From Strigamia acuminata (taxonomy: Eukaryota > Arthropoda > Chilopoda > Geophilomorpha > Linotaeniidae): 64,000 nucleotides of DNA. Within the stretch, counting starts at the first letter, position 1, and every line of letters begins with the position of its first letter. Shown one piece after another: positions 1 to 11,482 of this stretch. The DNA is taken from the NCBI GenBank assembly GCA_949358305.1, contig OX442316.1, positions 15,934,001 to 15,998,000 on the forward strand. Direction: 5' to 3'. The notes beneath the pieces were generated by a model. The model had not been told where the DNA came from, ran no database searches, and saw only the letters and a program-made list of their open reading frames with translations. A program made the translations under genes and the position numbers.

Positions 1-691
1 AACCAGGTTTTTCACTTATAGCGGCATGCCCGTACATTTTGTTTGACCGTAATTCCAAAAACCTTAAAACCAGTTGAGACGTTGCGAGTTGCCACTAACA
101 GTCAAAAGATGTGGTTTACAGCATTAGTTTATTTTCGAATAAATATATTAATGAATTAATACCAAATAGCCAACAAATTGTGATTTATAGGAAATTCTTA
201 CAGCCACGCCAATCTAGCAGTCGTTATTTCCACCATCAAAATCGTAAAAATAAACAGGAAATTGTCGTCTTCCCCAATGACAATCTTCTCCAAGTAATAG
301 GCCGGATGTGCATACACACCGCCCTTAATTTTCGAATTGTGGTAACCCCACCAGAAAAACAGCAGAAAAATAATAAAGTTCATGACCATACTTGGCAAAT
401 ATCTGGCCAAAACCGTCGTTTCGAATCCAGAGCCAACCACTTCCAGCGTGAAGAGGAATTCTGCCAAAGGTATGTACAGTTTGGGATTGAAGGCTGACTG
501 GTGAGTGTAACGACGCACGAGGAACGTGGCTAAGTTCAGCAGCACGAGATTGAGCAGATGCAGATTCACGGTTCTGTCATCATCCCTAGTAAACGAGAGA
601 GAGCGAGATCGGTGAGAGTTGAACCTTTTTACGGCGCAATAACTCACCCGTCGAGATTGGGTTCTGCGCTATCCAACTCGGAATTTTCCAT
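1..691 (-). CDS. Aquaporin-11/12-like channel, paralogue 1 (3' end outside window)
   Basis: Membrane channel of the unorthodox AQP11/12 group, whose members transport water or glycerol, often in intracellular membranes. I read three exons on the minus strand: 691-648 (ATG at 691, first residues MENSELDS), 585-202, and 62 to the window edge, with GT-AG introns of 62 and 139 bp and matching phases. The second exon shows the family pattern AEFLFTLEVVGSGFE (TM1-TM2 region), then KGGVYAHPAYYLEK where the first NPA box should be, here HPA, then TM3. The half carrying the second NPA box lies left of the window. The start codon lies 252 bp from that of paralogue 2, head to head. Family membership is confident because three complete paralogues follow; exon 3 is less sure because only 62 bases are visible. 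Confidence 0.72.
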
Positions 692-943
692 TTGTTTTTG
701 CGCTTAAACTGCAGGTATCTTGAAAACATAATAACCGCCAACCAAATCCAGACATGTTTGCATTGTTGCATAACTAAACACGGTTTCATTCTTGCAATCA
801 TCGAGATTGAAGCGCCGTTGATGACAAAATAGTGCGGCAGCTTCGCTAAGTTTGCACTAGATGGCGCTGCAGAATTGTGCCGTTTATGCCAGGCAACAAT
901 GGACTGGCGGTGAATTATTCTGGGGTTATGGATTCTACGAGTC

Positions 944-2299
944 ATGGTGTCATATAAACAAATCTACAAGCTCGTCATGCTTAACATAATCATCTATTCC
1001 ACGCGATGGATCTGTCGGAAAACCATCAGCAACATCGTGGTTATTTTTCTGATTGAAGAGATGGTGTATTCGTGCGAGATCTGCGGCTTGATGGTGGGAA
1101 TCGCCTCGCACACCAAAGGATTTTCCCTGCATTTGCTCACTGGGTTCAGTTACTGCCTCAGTCTTTGGTGGCACTTGATCAATGGCGGGGGTTATGCAAA
1201 TATGAATTATTTGGAGAAATTCATAATTGGTGAAGTGGATAACGTTGTGTCCATTGCGGCCATTGTGATGGGACAGTTTATAATCAGCCATTTTGATTGG
1301 TTGTGAGTATTTTCAATGGCCGTTCAACGTTTCTGTTTGTGTGCTTTTTGGTGTTTCTGTAAACGAAGATTAACCAGATGCATTCAATCCTCAAAAGAAA
1401 AATTCACTTCTCTTTAAATCACTTAAAGAATTGGTTTAAAGAAGCATATTGTCGATCGAACAAGCTAAAAGCTGAACAAAAAAGACGGCCATCTTTTGTG
1501 CAGTAAGAACACAGCCAATAGCAGCTGCAGAAGAGATAAGTCACGTCTATAAGTCAAAGAAGCGATTTCAATTTCACTTACATCCTACTGGGCAGGACTG
1601 GCAACAAATTTACAGCGTCACGGGCGGTTATCTTGCCGCGCCAGTCCAGCACCGACGTTTGAATTCTTTCAAGTTTACTTCTCAGCGATGTGACGTCGTC
1701 AAGTCATCTTTTGAGGATTGAATGCACATAGTGTGCAGTTAACGCAGAAACTTTGAATGGAGCCGTTAATTTTTAATCAGAATGTATTGGTTAATACTTT
1801 AAAATAGTGTAAAAGTAGCTGTTTATGGGTCGGTGCGAATGCTTCACCGTCTGGGACACGTTACTATCGAAGAACCAACAACACTCGTGTGCTCGTCCGA
1901 GTTGAAAGTGACGGCGCTCCAAGCGGCTTTGGTCGAAGCCGGTCTGCAATTTGTTGAACGTCTTAATGTCTACTTGGCCAGGGATTACTTACTCTGCCGT
2001 AATTTGTTATGGCAAACTGCACTGAATGTGTGTTTAGTTCTTGCTGGTAAAAAAATAAAAGAAAAAAAAATGTTTGAAATGTTTTTAATTTAATTTGACT
2101 AATTTTTGCAGCTGTAAATGTGATTGGATTTTTCTTCAATCCTGTCATAGCAACTATAATGCAATATGAATGTTCTGATTACTCTACAATTGATTTTTTC
2201 CTTGTTTATTGGATTGGAACTCTCTTTGGCTGTATATTAGCTCATTATGTCTACGTATTGTTTCTAATAAAACGACCAAAAAAGAGCGCATCATATTAA
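944..2299 (+). CDS. Aquaporin-11/12-like channel, paralogue 2
   Basis: Predicted six-TM channel. Exons: 944-1302, about 1808-2046 and 2112-2299. The first exon contains the EEMVYSCEICG stretch (TM1-TM2) and GGGYANMNYLEKF in place of the first NPA box, so the box reads NMN. The second holds VEAGLQFVERLNVYLARDYLLCRN. The third opens with AVNVIGFFFNPVIAT (second box NPV), has a last TM segment FLVYWIGTLFGCILAHYVYVL, and ends KRPKKSASY at a TAA. The acceptor at 1807 was chosen because it restores phase; it is the least certain junction. The first ATG in frame is 944. A polyadenylation signal AATAAA lies near 2373. Intron 1 contains a small inverted-repeat element. The gene is divergent from paralogue 1 and convergent with paralogue 3. 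Confidence 0.72.
1379..1726. repeat. Inverted-repeat (MITE-like) insertion in aquaporin intron 1
   Basis: A 19-bp arm at 1379-1397 (TGCATTCAATCCTCAAAAG) is repeated exactly in inverse orientation at 1708-1726. Inside, about 1590-1660 is a further piece with ends resembling the CAGGACTGGC / GCCAGTCCAGCAC family seen at 7.8, 9.2 and 51.3 kb. It probably represents a small non-autonomous DNA element hit by another. No target-site duplication was resolved. Confidence 0.55.
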
Positions 2300-2481
2300 T
2301 TATTTGAATATCTTAACAAAGACCAGTTGATGTTTCTGAGGAAAGAAAAAGCAAAAAAATTGTGTAAAATCAAATAAATTCATTTTAATCTATTCTCTTG
2401 TGTACAGAATTTATTCTATCATCGTATTTTAATAAGAAAAAGATTTCACACAAAAATAATTAACAAAATAATTTTGATTGG

Positions 2482-4740
2482 TCATTCGGCATAATTATGA
2501 TACAAATAATGGGCCATTACATGTCCACACAGAGATCCAAACCAATAATGAATAATAAATGCTGCCAAGTGTGCGATGCCATCATCAGTGAAGCCAAAAC
2601 ATTCATAATGCACCACAGTTGCCATGTTTGGATTGAAGAACCCTCCTGTCAACATCACATCTGCAATTAAACAAATTTATTTCATTGCAATATTAACCAG
2701 GGCCGGCTTAGTGAGGTCTCATGTGGACTGTTTTTTTGGGCCCTTTGCAAGCATGCATCCAGCAAATTTTGAAGGGGGTAGCTGGAATTATTTTGGGCAA
2801 TTTAGTCCTCAATGAACATGCTAATACCTTGTTCGCACCAGAAAGTTTGGGCTAGCCCAAAGTGTTGGAATATATGTTATTCATCCTCAGCATGATACAT
2901 TTTGTATGGACCACCCACTGGTCACTCCCCTTTCCCCTTCACCCTTCACTTCCTGTTCAACTTGAATAAATGCTAGTCGCAGCACACGTTGCTCTGCGAC
3001 TATACTAAAGCATATCTACCTGAATTTACCTCATCCACCATCACAAAGTTTAAATCTGGCCTGATATTGGCTTAAAAAGTTCAGGCTAGAGCGTTCGCAC
3101 CAAAAAGCAAAAAGCCGCATATCTAGGCTAGCATGCAGCCAATAGACAATCAACTGACCATGTTACGCACAGAATTGTGGGAAGTGACCTTGGCAGATAT
3201 TTAGTTCTATAGATATAGATAACTATTCACACAACTGAATTAGAATTATCTGGTTTAAAAATTTTTAAACTAGATAATTTTGGGCCCGATGCGTTTTCAC
3301 CAATAACCAGAACTAGATTTAAACTTTGGGCTAGCCCAAACTTTCTGGTGCGAACAAGTTATTACTAAAGTTTAATAGGGGAGTTATCGTAGTAACTAGT
3401 AACTACCACATTGATGCACTTTTAGCACTTGCCACTAATTGTGAATTGTCTACTATACTCTTTCCGCACTCAAGAAGAGCCCTGGAAGCTGGGCTCCCAT
3501 TGGCCTAGTCTGATTACTCAGAACTGTATATAGTTATAGTTGTAGTTCTACTACAAGGAAAAGTAGTTCCCTATAATGCATTTCTGGTGTTTTGGGTCTT
3601 TTTTTATGTATCACTACACAAGTGACATGGCTTGGCCAATGGGAGCCAAGATTCCAGGGCTCTTCTTGAGTGCGGAAAGAGTATAGAACAAAATTAATTC
3701 CCGAAAAGGGGGATATGCGTCTGGCAGTGCCAGATTACCAAATAGGCAGATTAGGCACCGGCCTACTCCTAATCTTATGGACCTTGCTACTAACTTCACC
3801 ATACCTAATCTAACCTAACCACATTTGTTATAAAAAAAGTTTTAAAAATAAATTCTTAAATGAAATAACTAAACCCGAGATTTTGACGGTCTAGGGCAGG
3901 GGTTCCCAAACTTTTTAGCATCGCGACCCATTTTTAAGCAAGACAATCTTTCGCGCCCCACTTCATCTACCGGTGCATTAAATTTTTCAAAAATGAACTA
4001 CTAAAAAGAAAAAAAAAAGAAATCTGTCATAAAATTTTACATAAGTTTGGGAAACGCTGGTCTAGGAGCTTCTGAAGGGTTTAATGCGGCACTAGCGCCA
4101 GGTGCCCTGGACTTTTAAGGTAATTCCAGCTCGAGTATTCAGCCATTGGGTCCAATCGGCTCAATTGGCCAAATGCTGGCCCTGAATTTACCCATAGTAG
4201 AAAGACATGTTTTTAATGCAGCTTTCCATACAATATTCCTGCACAGAATATATTTAGTTCCTAAATGTAAATTCAGGCTGTCGATAAACTGGCAACTCGC
4301 TTGTATCAAAGCTGTTATTGGAGAATAAAGGAACTCTGGTTTGCACGTATCATTCTCCACTTTAATGCCTTCAATGGTTCTCAAGGTGCCATCAAATCTA
4401 TGAAAAATATCAAACATAAATGAATTAAGATTTTTGAAGTGTTTTTTAACATTTACACTTACATCCAAGCTACATGTCCTATCATTAGTTGACTAGTGAT
4501 CATGAAAAGTGCATATGACCACTTGTCACCACAAACCATAGCGCTTTCTATGTAAAAATTGCCATTTCCTTTTGCAGTTGTATCCAGAGATAGCCAATGC
4601 CAAACTAGGCAAAATTTGAACAGAGCAGGAATTATAATGGGGATTTGAATATTTTTTCTCCTAGTTAATGCCATGATCTCCATAGCTGAGCCACACACTT
4701 GAAATGTTAAAATAAGTTCTTCTATGTAATGAAGGTCCAT
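2482..4740 (-). CDS. Aquaporin-11/12-like channel, paralogue 3
   Basis: Predicted intracellular-type aquaporin. Minus-strand exons: the first ends at 4463; then 4397-4192 and 2660-2482. Phases match at both joins. Exon 1 contains HYIEELILTFQVCGSAMEIMA (TM1-TM2) and AKGNGNFYIESAM at the first NPA position (NGN). Exon 2 has ALIQASCQFIDSLN and LGTKYILCRNIVW. Exon 3 has GGFFNPNMATVVHYE, so the second box is NPN, and a last TM ending HYLYHNYAE. The frame stays open upstream of the in-frame ATG at 4740 to about 4784, where a CACAG acceptor-like site sits, so an unseen 5' exon is possible. Intron 2 is 1.5 kb, unusually long for this cluster, because several transposon relics lie inside it. Confidence 0.75.
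2822..3364. mobile_element. Non-autonomous DNA transposon with ~43-bp terminal inverted repeats
   Basis: The left end (2822) and right end (3364) are inverted copies: the core CTTGTTCGCACCAGAAAG and onward matches for 34 bases, and a looser match extends the arms to about 43 bp. Each arm includes the perfect palindrome TTTGGGCTAGCCCAAA. There is no ORF for a transposase, so this is a MITE of about 540 bp. The target-site duplication is not clear. It lies in intron 2 of aquaporin paralogue 3. Confidence 0.75.
3453..3686. repeat. Foldback inverted repeat (~230 bp)
   Basis: The stretch beginning CTATACTCTTTCCGCACTCA at 3453 recurs in inverse orientation ending at 3686. The arms span about 55 bp with a small insertion difference and a spacer near 120 bp. 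No coding capacity. It is probably a short MITE inside intron 2 of aquaporin paralogue 3. Confidence 0.65.
3897..4059. mobile_element. hAT-like MITE with 8-bp target-site duplication
   Basis: The left terminus CAGGGGTTCCCAAACTTTTT and right terminus AAGTTTGGGAAACGCTG are inverted repeats of the kind found on hAT-superfamily elements. Flanks GTCTAGGG (3889-3896) and GTCTAGGA (4060-4067) form an 8-bp duplication with one mismatch. At 163 bp it is non-autonomous. It lies in intron 2 of aquaporin paralogue 3, near the exon 2 donor. Confidence 0.8.
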
Positions 4741-6867
4741 TTTGTTGTTTTTGATTTTGGAACGGAAAAATTCTCGCACAAGAAAACCTGTGGTGTGGAA
4801 GTAGATATTAAAGCAAATGAATTACACCCAATTTGGTTTTTATACGATTTCTTTTGATTTAGCATGGTTTTTTAAAAAAATTCTCTTTTTAGAATTTTAT
4901 TTTTATTTTAAGGAAAAATATTTTTTTATTAAATGAAATTTTCTAAGAACGATTTAGGGAATTCTCCTTGTTTGTTGTCTAGGAAATATTTAGGGAATTA
5001 CTTCCATCTAGGAAATATTTAGGGAATTACTTCCACCTAGGAAATATTTAGGGAATTACTCCCATCTAGGAAATATTTAAGAAATTTCCCTCGTCTAGGA
5101 AATATTTAGGGAATTTCCCCCCCCCCCCCCCCCCGGTCTAGGAAAAATTTAGGAAATTCCCCTTGTCTAAAAAATATTTAGGAAATTTCCCTTGTCTGAA
5201 AAATATTTAGGAAATTCCCCTTGTCTAAAAAATATTTAGGAAATTCTCTAGGTAGTACCGGTATTTAGGGAATTCCCCTTATTATTGTCTCCCTTTACAT
5301 GGATTTTACACAGTTGTTTTTTTGGAATGTATACACAGTGTAAAAACAAAATTGGGTGTACATTCGCTTGTATTTTGTGGCTCTTAAAGCTTTTCGGTCA
5401 ACGAGAAAACAAGAGAAAGTCGTTGATTGTTTGTATTTTTCGGTCGCAATTATGACTGGTTTTTGGAAATAGCTGCCATAATATTCTTACCATGTCAAGG
5501 TGGATTTTTCACTTTGATAAAAGGGTAAATGTGCCAGTGAACTGCTAGTTTCCATCTAATTTGGTTAGCTTAGGTCGGTGAATTGAATTTAGGCAAATTG
5601 GGGTGTCGGCGAAATGGCATTAGACAAACTGGATTTAGGCAATGTGGGGTGAATCATCTTAGAGATGTACATCTCTCATGCAAATATCTCTTTCATCAAA
5701 AAACGAAGAATCAAGCACCGCATTACCCCGCTTTGGAGGGCATGCCCTCAAACTGTGAGTTCGACCAGGGTGCCGAATAATTCGAATTATATTGCAAACC
5801 TATAGCACGCCAAAATGTATTACAAAATGCATTTCAAAATACATTGCAACACACTGCAATATAATTTCACTGTATTTTTTAACCATATTTGGCCATCCAC
5901 TGGATGTCTTAGAGACATGAATGAGTAGATGAGGCCATTGCAATGGACATGGACATCCAATGACACCTTTTGGATGTCGTATGGATGTCCTTGTGATTAT
6001 AGTTGATAGAAAAAAAACTATAAACTTGTTTCCATATTTTTTTTTCCCAGTTACAAAATCTTTGGAATTTGGATCACCATCAGATTATCCATGTAAACAA
6101 ACCTGGTGGACTTTCCCTTTAAAAGACTGAAAAGTTTTTAGAACGAGAAAAATACAAGCAGAATTATGTAAATACAAAACCTATTAAATTGATGATCACG
6201 ACGTTAATTACATGTATGCTGACATGAAGCAGTAAGGGTTGCTCGCTACAAAAACAAGATGGAATTAAATTGCAAAACGTCCTAATTGCTGTCTGCATGT
6301 TTATTTAATTACTTATTTATTTATTATCACCTGACTGTGTTACCTAGCTTTCTCATTTTCTTTTCCTCAATTAAACCCAACACTTAAAATATTTTTATTC
6401 TTGACAAATATTTCTTTATTTACAGCGCTATTGTCGGAAGTAAATAAAAACCAGGAAGTAGGGTTAGAAATTCAATTTATGCTCGTGAGTGGGCGCTAAT
6501 TTTAGAAACGGAAACGATTTCAATTATTTCCGGTAAATCCGGTTTGCAATTGTACGAATAAATGCAGTTTCACTTTTATTATCTCGTTTCAATGAACCGA
6601 GCAGATTTCCCTTGCATAATTCAGGTTTGTATTACATAACGAGAAACCTAAATAAAAATGTGCTCACTCAGAATTGCATCGTTTTCCTTCCCATTTATAT
6701 TCCCTCTAAAAAAGCAAACAGGGTCACGACCGGTGATGTTCGTTTTGGTGGCGGGATCAAGAGCAACAGGTTTCTCTGCCCGAGTCTGATTATTTATTTA
6801 CTTCTCCTAAAATACTATATATGTAAATTTTTTCTTTTTACAGAAATTTTGAACGACGAAGTTGTCA
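4741..6867. other. Spacer between aquaporin paralogues 3 and 4
   Basis: About 2.1 kb without a supported gene. It holds a minisatellite at about 4972-5275, an 18-bp poly(C) run near 5117-5134, and short low-complexity stretches. Short ORFs here show no conserved pattern. The promoter of paralogue 3 should lie at its left side. Confidence 0.5.
4972..5275. repeat. Minisatellite, unit ~29 bp, with poly(C) interruption
   Basis: Around ten diverged copies of a unit like CTAGGAAATATTTAGGGAAT plus ACTTCCAT follow one another. The array is broken by a run of 18 C near 5117. Later copies use TTGTCTAAAAAATATTTAGG. It is intergenic. Confidence 0.85.
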
Positions 6868-8774
6868 TCATTTAATTTTTTTCTTTCCCGATTCGCTCAT
6901 TTTTCGTTTCGGTTGAGCTGTGGTTGGGGTTCGAGTAAATCGACGAATTACAATGAGGTAAAACTCCAATGCAACGATTGATCCCAGGATTGATGCAATC
7001 CAATAAACCATGAAAAACTCCAGTATGGAGTGACCTTTGCAACCGAATTTCATGGAAAGCGCAAGGACGGGGTTGAAATATCCACCACTGTAATTAAGTC
7101 CTGCCAAATTAAAACAAAAAAAACAACATTTAGGTTCTTGCAGTACTCAATGTTCAAAATAAAATATCTATACTCTGGTCGAGTATAAGAGTGTGTTATT
7201 TCCTATTGGCCCAGCTGAAAATAATGCTCTGCGGCAGAGATCTGCATTGGCGTAAAATCCTTACCCGTTACCCGTCCGTTACCCGTCTCCAAAAAAAATT
7301 CTCTACCCTACCCTACCCGTACCCGTTCCTGAACGCGATCACATGTGCCAGAGATGTGCGTTGGCGTAAAAACCATACCCGTTACCCAACCCGGGTACGG
7401 TTACGGGTACGGGTACCCAATGCAGATTTCTGCTCTGCGGGCAGGGGCGGATCTACATCTTGGGGCCCTGAAGCTTGAACTGCTGTGGGGGCCCCTTTGT
7501 GTGAGGAATGTCGCCAAGCCATATTCTTCTTTTGTCACTTCTGGGTCCCCTTTGGGATTAGGAACCCTGAAGCTTATTCTTCATTAGTTTCAATGTAGAT
7601 CTGCCTTTGCTTGCGAGGCGGCTCGACTGGGTTGTATGTCGTTTTCCCAGTTCTCGGTGCAAATGCAAGGTTGGCTTCTCAAGAAAGTTGTCCGACAGAT
7701 CGCAAGGGGCAGTTATCTCAGGCAACAAGGGGGCACCAAAATGCAACATGCACAAAGTGCCTCGAACCTATGGGGGTGCCGAAATACTACCCTACAAAAG
7801 GCGTCCTTCACCCACGTGGGGAGTGAATAGTGCTGGACTGGACTGTGGGATATCGGGAATTTTCTGATGGCCCGCAACGTTGTGAAGTTTTTTTTTCCTT
7901 TTGTCTTGGCCCGACCTATCCAGATTTCCCGGTACTAAATTTGTTCCCAGTGCAGCTCTGGGAGTATTGCGCGTTTGCTTAAGGTCTCGCAGATGGTATT
8001 ACTGGCGCTGCAATGCTTATTGCCAGTGAACGGAGAAAAAGAATAATAAGTAAATAAATAAATAACCTGCAACGACGAGTCCAGTTGACAGAAATGAAAC
8101 AAAAATGTTATTTTGCAGTAATGTAAAGTTTTCGGATGTTAATGCGTTTAAGCGGTCAATGAAAGTGAGTAAAAATTCTACCAATGCACCTTTCCACATT
8201 GGGACCTGTTAAATATGTTGATATGTAATAACTGTCTGTACAGTTTGCAACAAAATTAGTTACAATAAGATCAGCTTCGCAGATTACTTCGTGGCTTTTC
8301 ACGCTGTGGTCATGGGACAGTTCAAATGACCACAGATAATGAACAAAACTGAATAGAAAAAAAATAATTAGTTTTAGTTGATAAGACTAAACAAATTGGT
8401 TGCCTGTATACATACTTCCATACAAATTTGGCAGCTAATAATTCGGCAAGAATTCTAGTCCCAGCTTCCCAGTGTTTAGCGGTGCCTCGGAAGAAGTCTT
8501 CGATGTGTTTATTTGGATTGACCGCCGCGTCGCCAAACGTGTGTGACCACCAATAGCAGGCCAGGAACAAAGAAATGGCGAATGGAAACAGGCCGTAGAT
8601 TTCATAGATGAAAGCGAGTTCAAAACAAGATCCACAGAAATCCAAGGTGGAGATGAATTCCTCGGCTAAGATTTGAAATTCTGGCTTGAACATAATTCTG
8701 GCCAAAATCCGAAGTCCATGGCAGGTGGCCATGACCACCGCCAAGTCGCCGAAATGGACCAACCAGGTGTACAT
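6868..8774 (-). CDS. Aquaporin-11/12-like channel, paralogue 4 (complete)
   Basis: Best-preserved member of the cluster. Four minus-strand exons: 8774-8416, 8348-8264, 8205-8067 and 7100-6868, with consistent phases and introns of 67, 58 and 966 bp. The product is about 270 residues, normal for AQP11/12. It starts MYTWLVHFGDLAVVM. AEEFISTLDFCGSCFE marks TM1-TM2, GDAAVNPNKHIED carries the first box (NPN), VPMWKGALVEFLLTFIDRLN is the TM4 region, and SGGYFNPVLALS is the second box (NPV). The last TM ends in YLIVIRRF, followed by a basic, lysine-rich cytosolic tail ending GKKKIK. The ER-retrieval look of the KKxK tail is an inference only. Intron 3 contains a hAT-like MITE with a perfect target duplication. 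Confidence 0.85.
7235..7432. mobile_element. hAT-like MITE carrying TACCCG arrays, perfect 8-bp TSD
   Basis: Termini CAGAGATCTGCATTGG and CCAATGCAGATTTCTG are inverted repeats. The sequence CTCTGCGG flanks both sides (7227-7234 and 7433-7440), a perfect 8-bp target duplication as made by hAT transposases. The interior is mostly TTACCCG/TACCCG tandem motifs in both orientations, with a second partial copy of the left end near 7345. Related copies lie at 9.31-9.67, 44.74-45.00 and 54.2 kb. It lies in intron 3 of aquaporin paralogue 4. Confidence 0.85.
7830..7962. mobile_element. Short MITE, 'GCTGGACTGG' family copy
   Basis: The left end AGTGCTGGACTGG and the right end CCCAGTGCAGCTCTGGG are diverged inverted repeats. 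The interior shares ATCCAGATTTCCCGGTACTA with copies near 9.2-9.7 kb and (inverted) 51.25 kb. It is about 130 bp and non-coding, in aquaporin paralogue 4 intron 3. Confidence 0.6.
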
Positions 8775-9181
8775 GGTGGCCTAGTGGATTGAAATGACAA
8801 TGATTATATAAAATACGTAGTACTTCCTTATCTACATTGCTGATAATGACGGGTAAATATAATTTAGGTCAAATGTTATGTAACTTAAAGCAAAGTGACT
8901 AATTAGCTGCTAAGAGTGTTTCCGGGACGACTTTCTTGAGGACTCAACCTTGCATTTGCATCGAGAACTGGAAAATCCCAGTTTAAGGTGGATGGTGGAT
9001 GTTCTTGCTGTAGAAACAGTTTACTAAATTGTTTATTGCATTCAAGTGATTAGTGCCAGTACCTGTTATTAATTATAAAAATTGTGTTTTGTTGCATTTG
9101 TGTGTGCTTAGGCACTGTGCCCAGTTGGTCTTGTGGATAAAGCAGCCCTGTTTAAACAGCTGTCTAAAGCGTGCATTTAGT

Positions 9182-9722
9182 AGTGCTGGACTGGCCCATC
9201 GGGATACCAGGATACCAGGAATGACATGTGAAAGATGTATATTTTTTTTTCCTTTTGTTGTGTCCAGATCTATCCAGATTTCCCGGTATAAATTTGTTTC
9301 CGCGGCTCGAGCCAGAGATGAACATTGGCGTAAAAGCTCTACCCGTTACCCGCCCGTTACCCGTCCCCCATTAAAATTTCTTACCCGTACCCTACCCTAC
9401 CGGTACCCGTACACACCCTGCCCTACCCGTACCCATACCCGATCGCAATCAAATCAAGCGTTTTTGCTTTTGTGAATGAATCATAGATCGCAAAAACATT
9501 AAATCATTAAAAAAACATTAAATCGTTCAACTTGGACGGGTGTTGTGTTGTCGTGTTAGCACCATGTTGCGAACTTAAAAAAACGTACCCGACGCGTAGC
9601 TGGGAGTCGCGGGAGATCTGTAACCGTTACCCACCCGTACCCGTAGGGTACCCAATGTTCATCACTGGGCTCGACTTGTCCAGATTTCTCGGTACTAAAT
9701 TTGTTCCCAGTTTAGCCCTGGC
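9182..9722. mobile_element. Nested MITEs: TACCCG-type inserted into GCTGGACTGG-type
   Basis: The outer element begins TAGTGCTGGACTGGCCC near 9182 and ends TTCCCAGTTTAGCCCTGG near 9722. It is split at about 9313-9667 by an inner element whose ends, CAGAGATGAACATTGG and CCCAATGTTCATCACTG, are inverted repeats. GGCTCGA flanks both sides of the inner copy, an imperfect 8-bp duplication. The inner copy is filled with TTACCCG motifs. The nesting gives the relative age: the TACCCG family moved later. Confidence 0.7.
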
Positions 9723-11482
9723 ATTTAGACTGGGTTAAAGAAGATAAACCAGACTAAAAGACTTTTAAAATTCAGCTTTTGAAATATATTCCCGCCAATT
9801 GTATTTAAAAATAATCACAGAGAGTTGAGATTTGGTAAGGAGGCAAGCAAAACTATGGATACAGCGAAGAAGTCAGGCGATTGTCATAACTCCTTGTCTG
9901 TCTATTTATATTTGTGCTGAATAAATTAGAATACGTACCACAGGATATTATACATTGTAACTTTTGTCAAGGATTGTTGGTTGGAAGTTCAAAGTGTAAA
10001 TGAAAGGAAATGATTTAGATTTGAGATTTGAACTCACCTTTAATTGCAAATTGGTATGAAATTTTCAATTAACACCAGGTGGAAATTGAAGTAGGACTAG
10101 TTGATTGTTGCTGGGCCTCTGCCTAAATTGGTGTCATGTAGGCACCAATTTAACCCTACCTTGATTACAACCTTTCTTCATATATCCAATTTGACCTTTG
10201 TTGTGAGTTTGATTTTGTTTAGGGATGTGTTAGAGGAAAAGTGGATTGCTCACCTTGGTTTGTGGTAAATGGAGAGAGAGAGACTCAGATCCTTGGGTTT
10301 TAAGTGAGTAAAATTAGCCAACTTGTGGCATGAGATTAGCTCCAGGAATATCCCAGACCCAGGAGTTATTTTCAAAAGTAAAAGGAGACACTAAACTTGG
10401 CCCACTTTTTTAAGGATGGAAAAAGAAAGGGAAAAAAAGAAATTTTATGAGGATAAATTTCACTTTTTTGAAATGCAGGAAGTTTTGATTTGAGTTTGGA
10501 TGTGCAGAAATGCAATCAAATAATTAGTGGATTTATCTCCTTACGGATGTGGAGTTTTAGGAACATTGAACTGTAATTTTCATTTTTGCTTGCTCTAAAA
10601 GAAAGTGATTAAAATGTTTACTTCCTCATGTGATTTTGTGATAGAAATCAGGAGATGCCATCTCTCCTTTTGTTTTCCACTTGTTTTGCAAACAACAATG
10701 GGGTAATTTTTGGTTATTAAGATTGTTTATGGGTGGAGATTTGGAGAAAGTCATGTCATAAAAGAACTTGACTTTCTTTTTCTTTATTTTACATTGTTTC
10801 CACTGGATGGAGGGCAACAAACTGAAGAAGAGCACATTTTATTTTTAAGTGTGGGTGTGATGGTGAAATAAAAGTTAAGCAGCACTATCAAAGTTATTTA
10901 CAGCAATGTTGACTCAAATTTTTGGAAGAAGCGATAGCGATAACACTTGCGCTACCGTTGGAAGCAAAGTACAGTCCAGGCGAACGACAATCAATTTAAG
11001 TTTATGTATCATTATTTTCCCGGTCTATCTTTTAATACTGTTGTTAGGGCAAGACGAGAGACCATGTCAAGATTGATGTCATTGAATCTCAATGGATTTT
11101 TATGCCGCCTGGTAGATAAACGTAAAACAGCTAAACTGAAGGGAAGTTTTTTTTGTCCACGACTACGTTAAAATGGTGTAGCTCAAAAACCGCAAGAGCT
11201 AGGTGTCTGAAAGTTTGGTGAAATGTTGGTGGGCGATAAAAAGAAATGCACATCGAGGGATTACTAATTACTGCATCGCAAGCGAAGCGGTACTACTTTT
11301 CTTGAGGAGTCAGGACCAACCCTGGCTGATCTCTGCATTGCTAACAACATTCTTGCAGTGTTTCATGATGATTTGATAGTTTGGGATTACTTGATCCATC
11401 ACTTGCAAAGCTTGTCAGATCAATTCTGATCTTTAGATAAACCTACTGAAGTGGAAAAACAAGAGTTTCAGTAAGTCTAGCC

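Noticed and set aside
7191-7867. Overlapping ORFs of 64-95 codons
   Set aside because: They translate MITE interiors (TACCCG arrays and hAT debris) within an aquaporin intron; none is conserved-looking.
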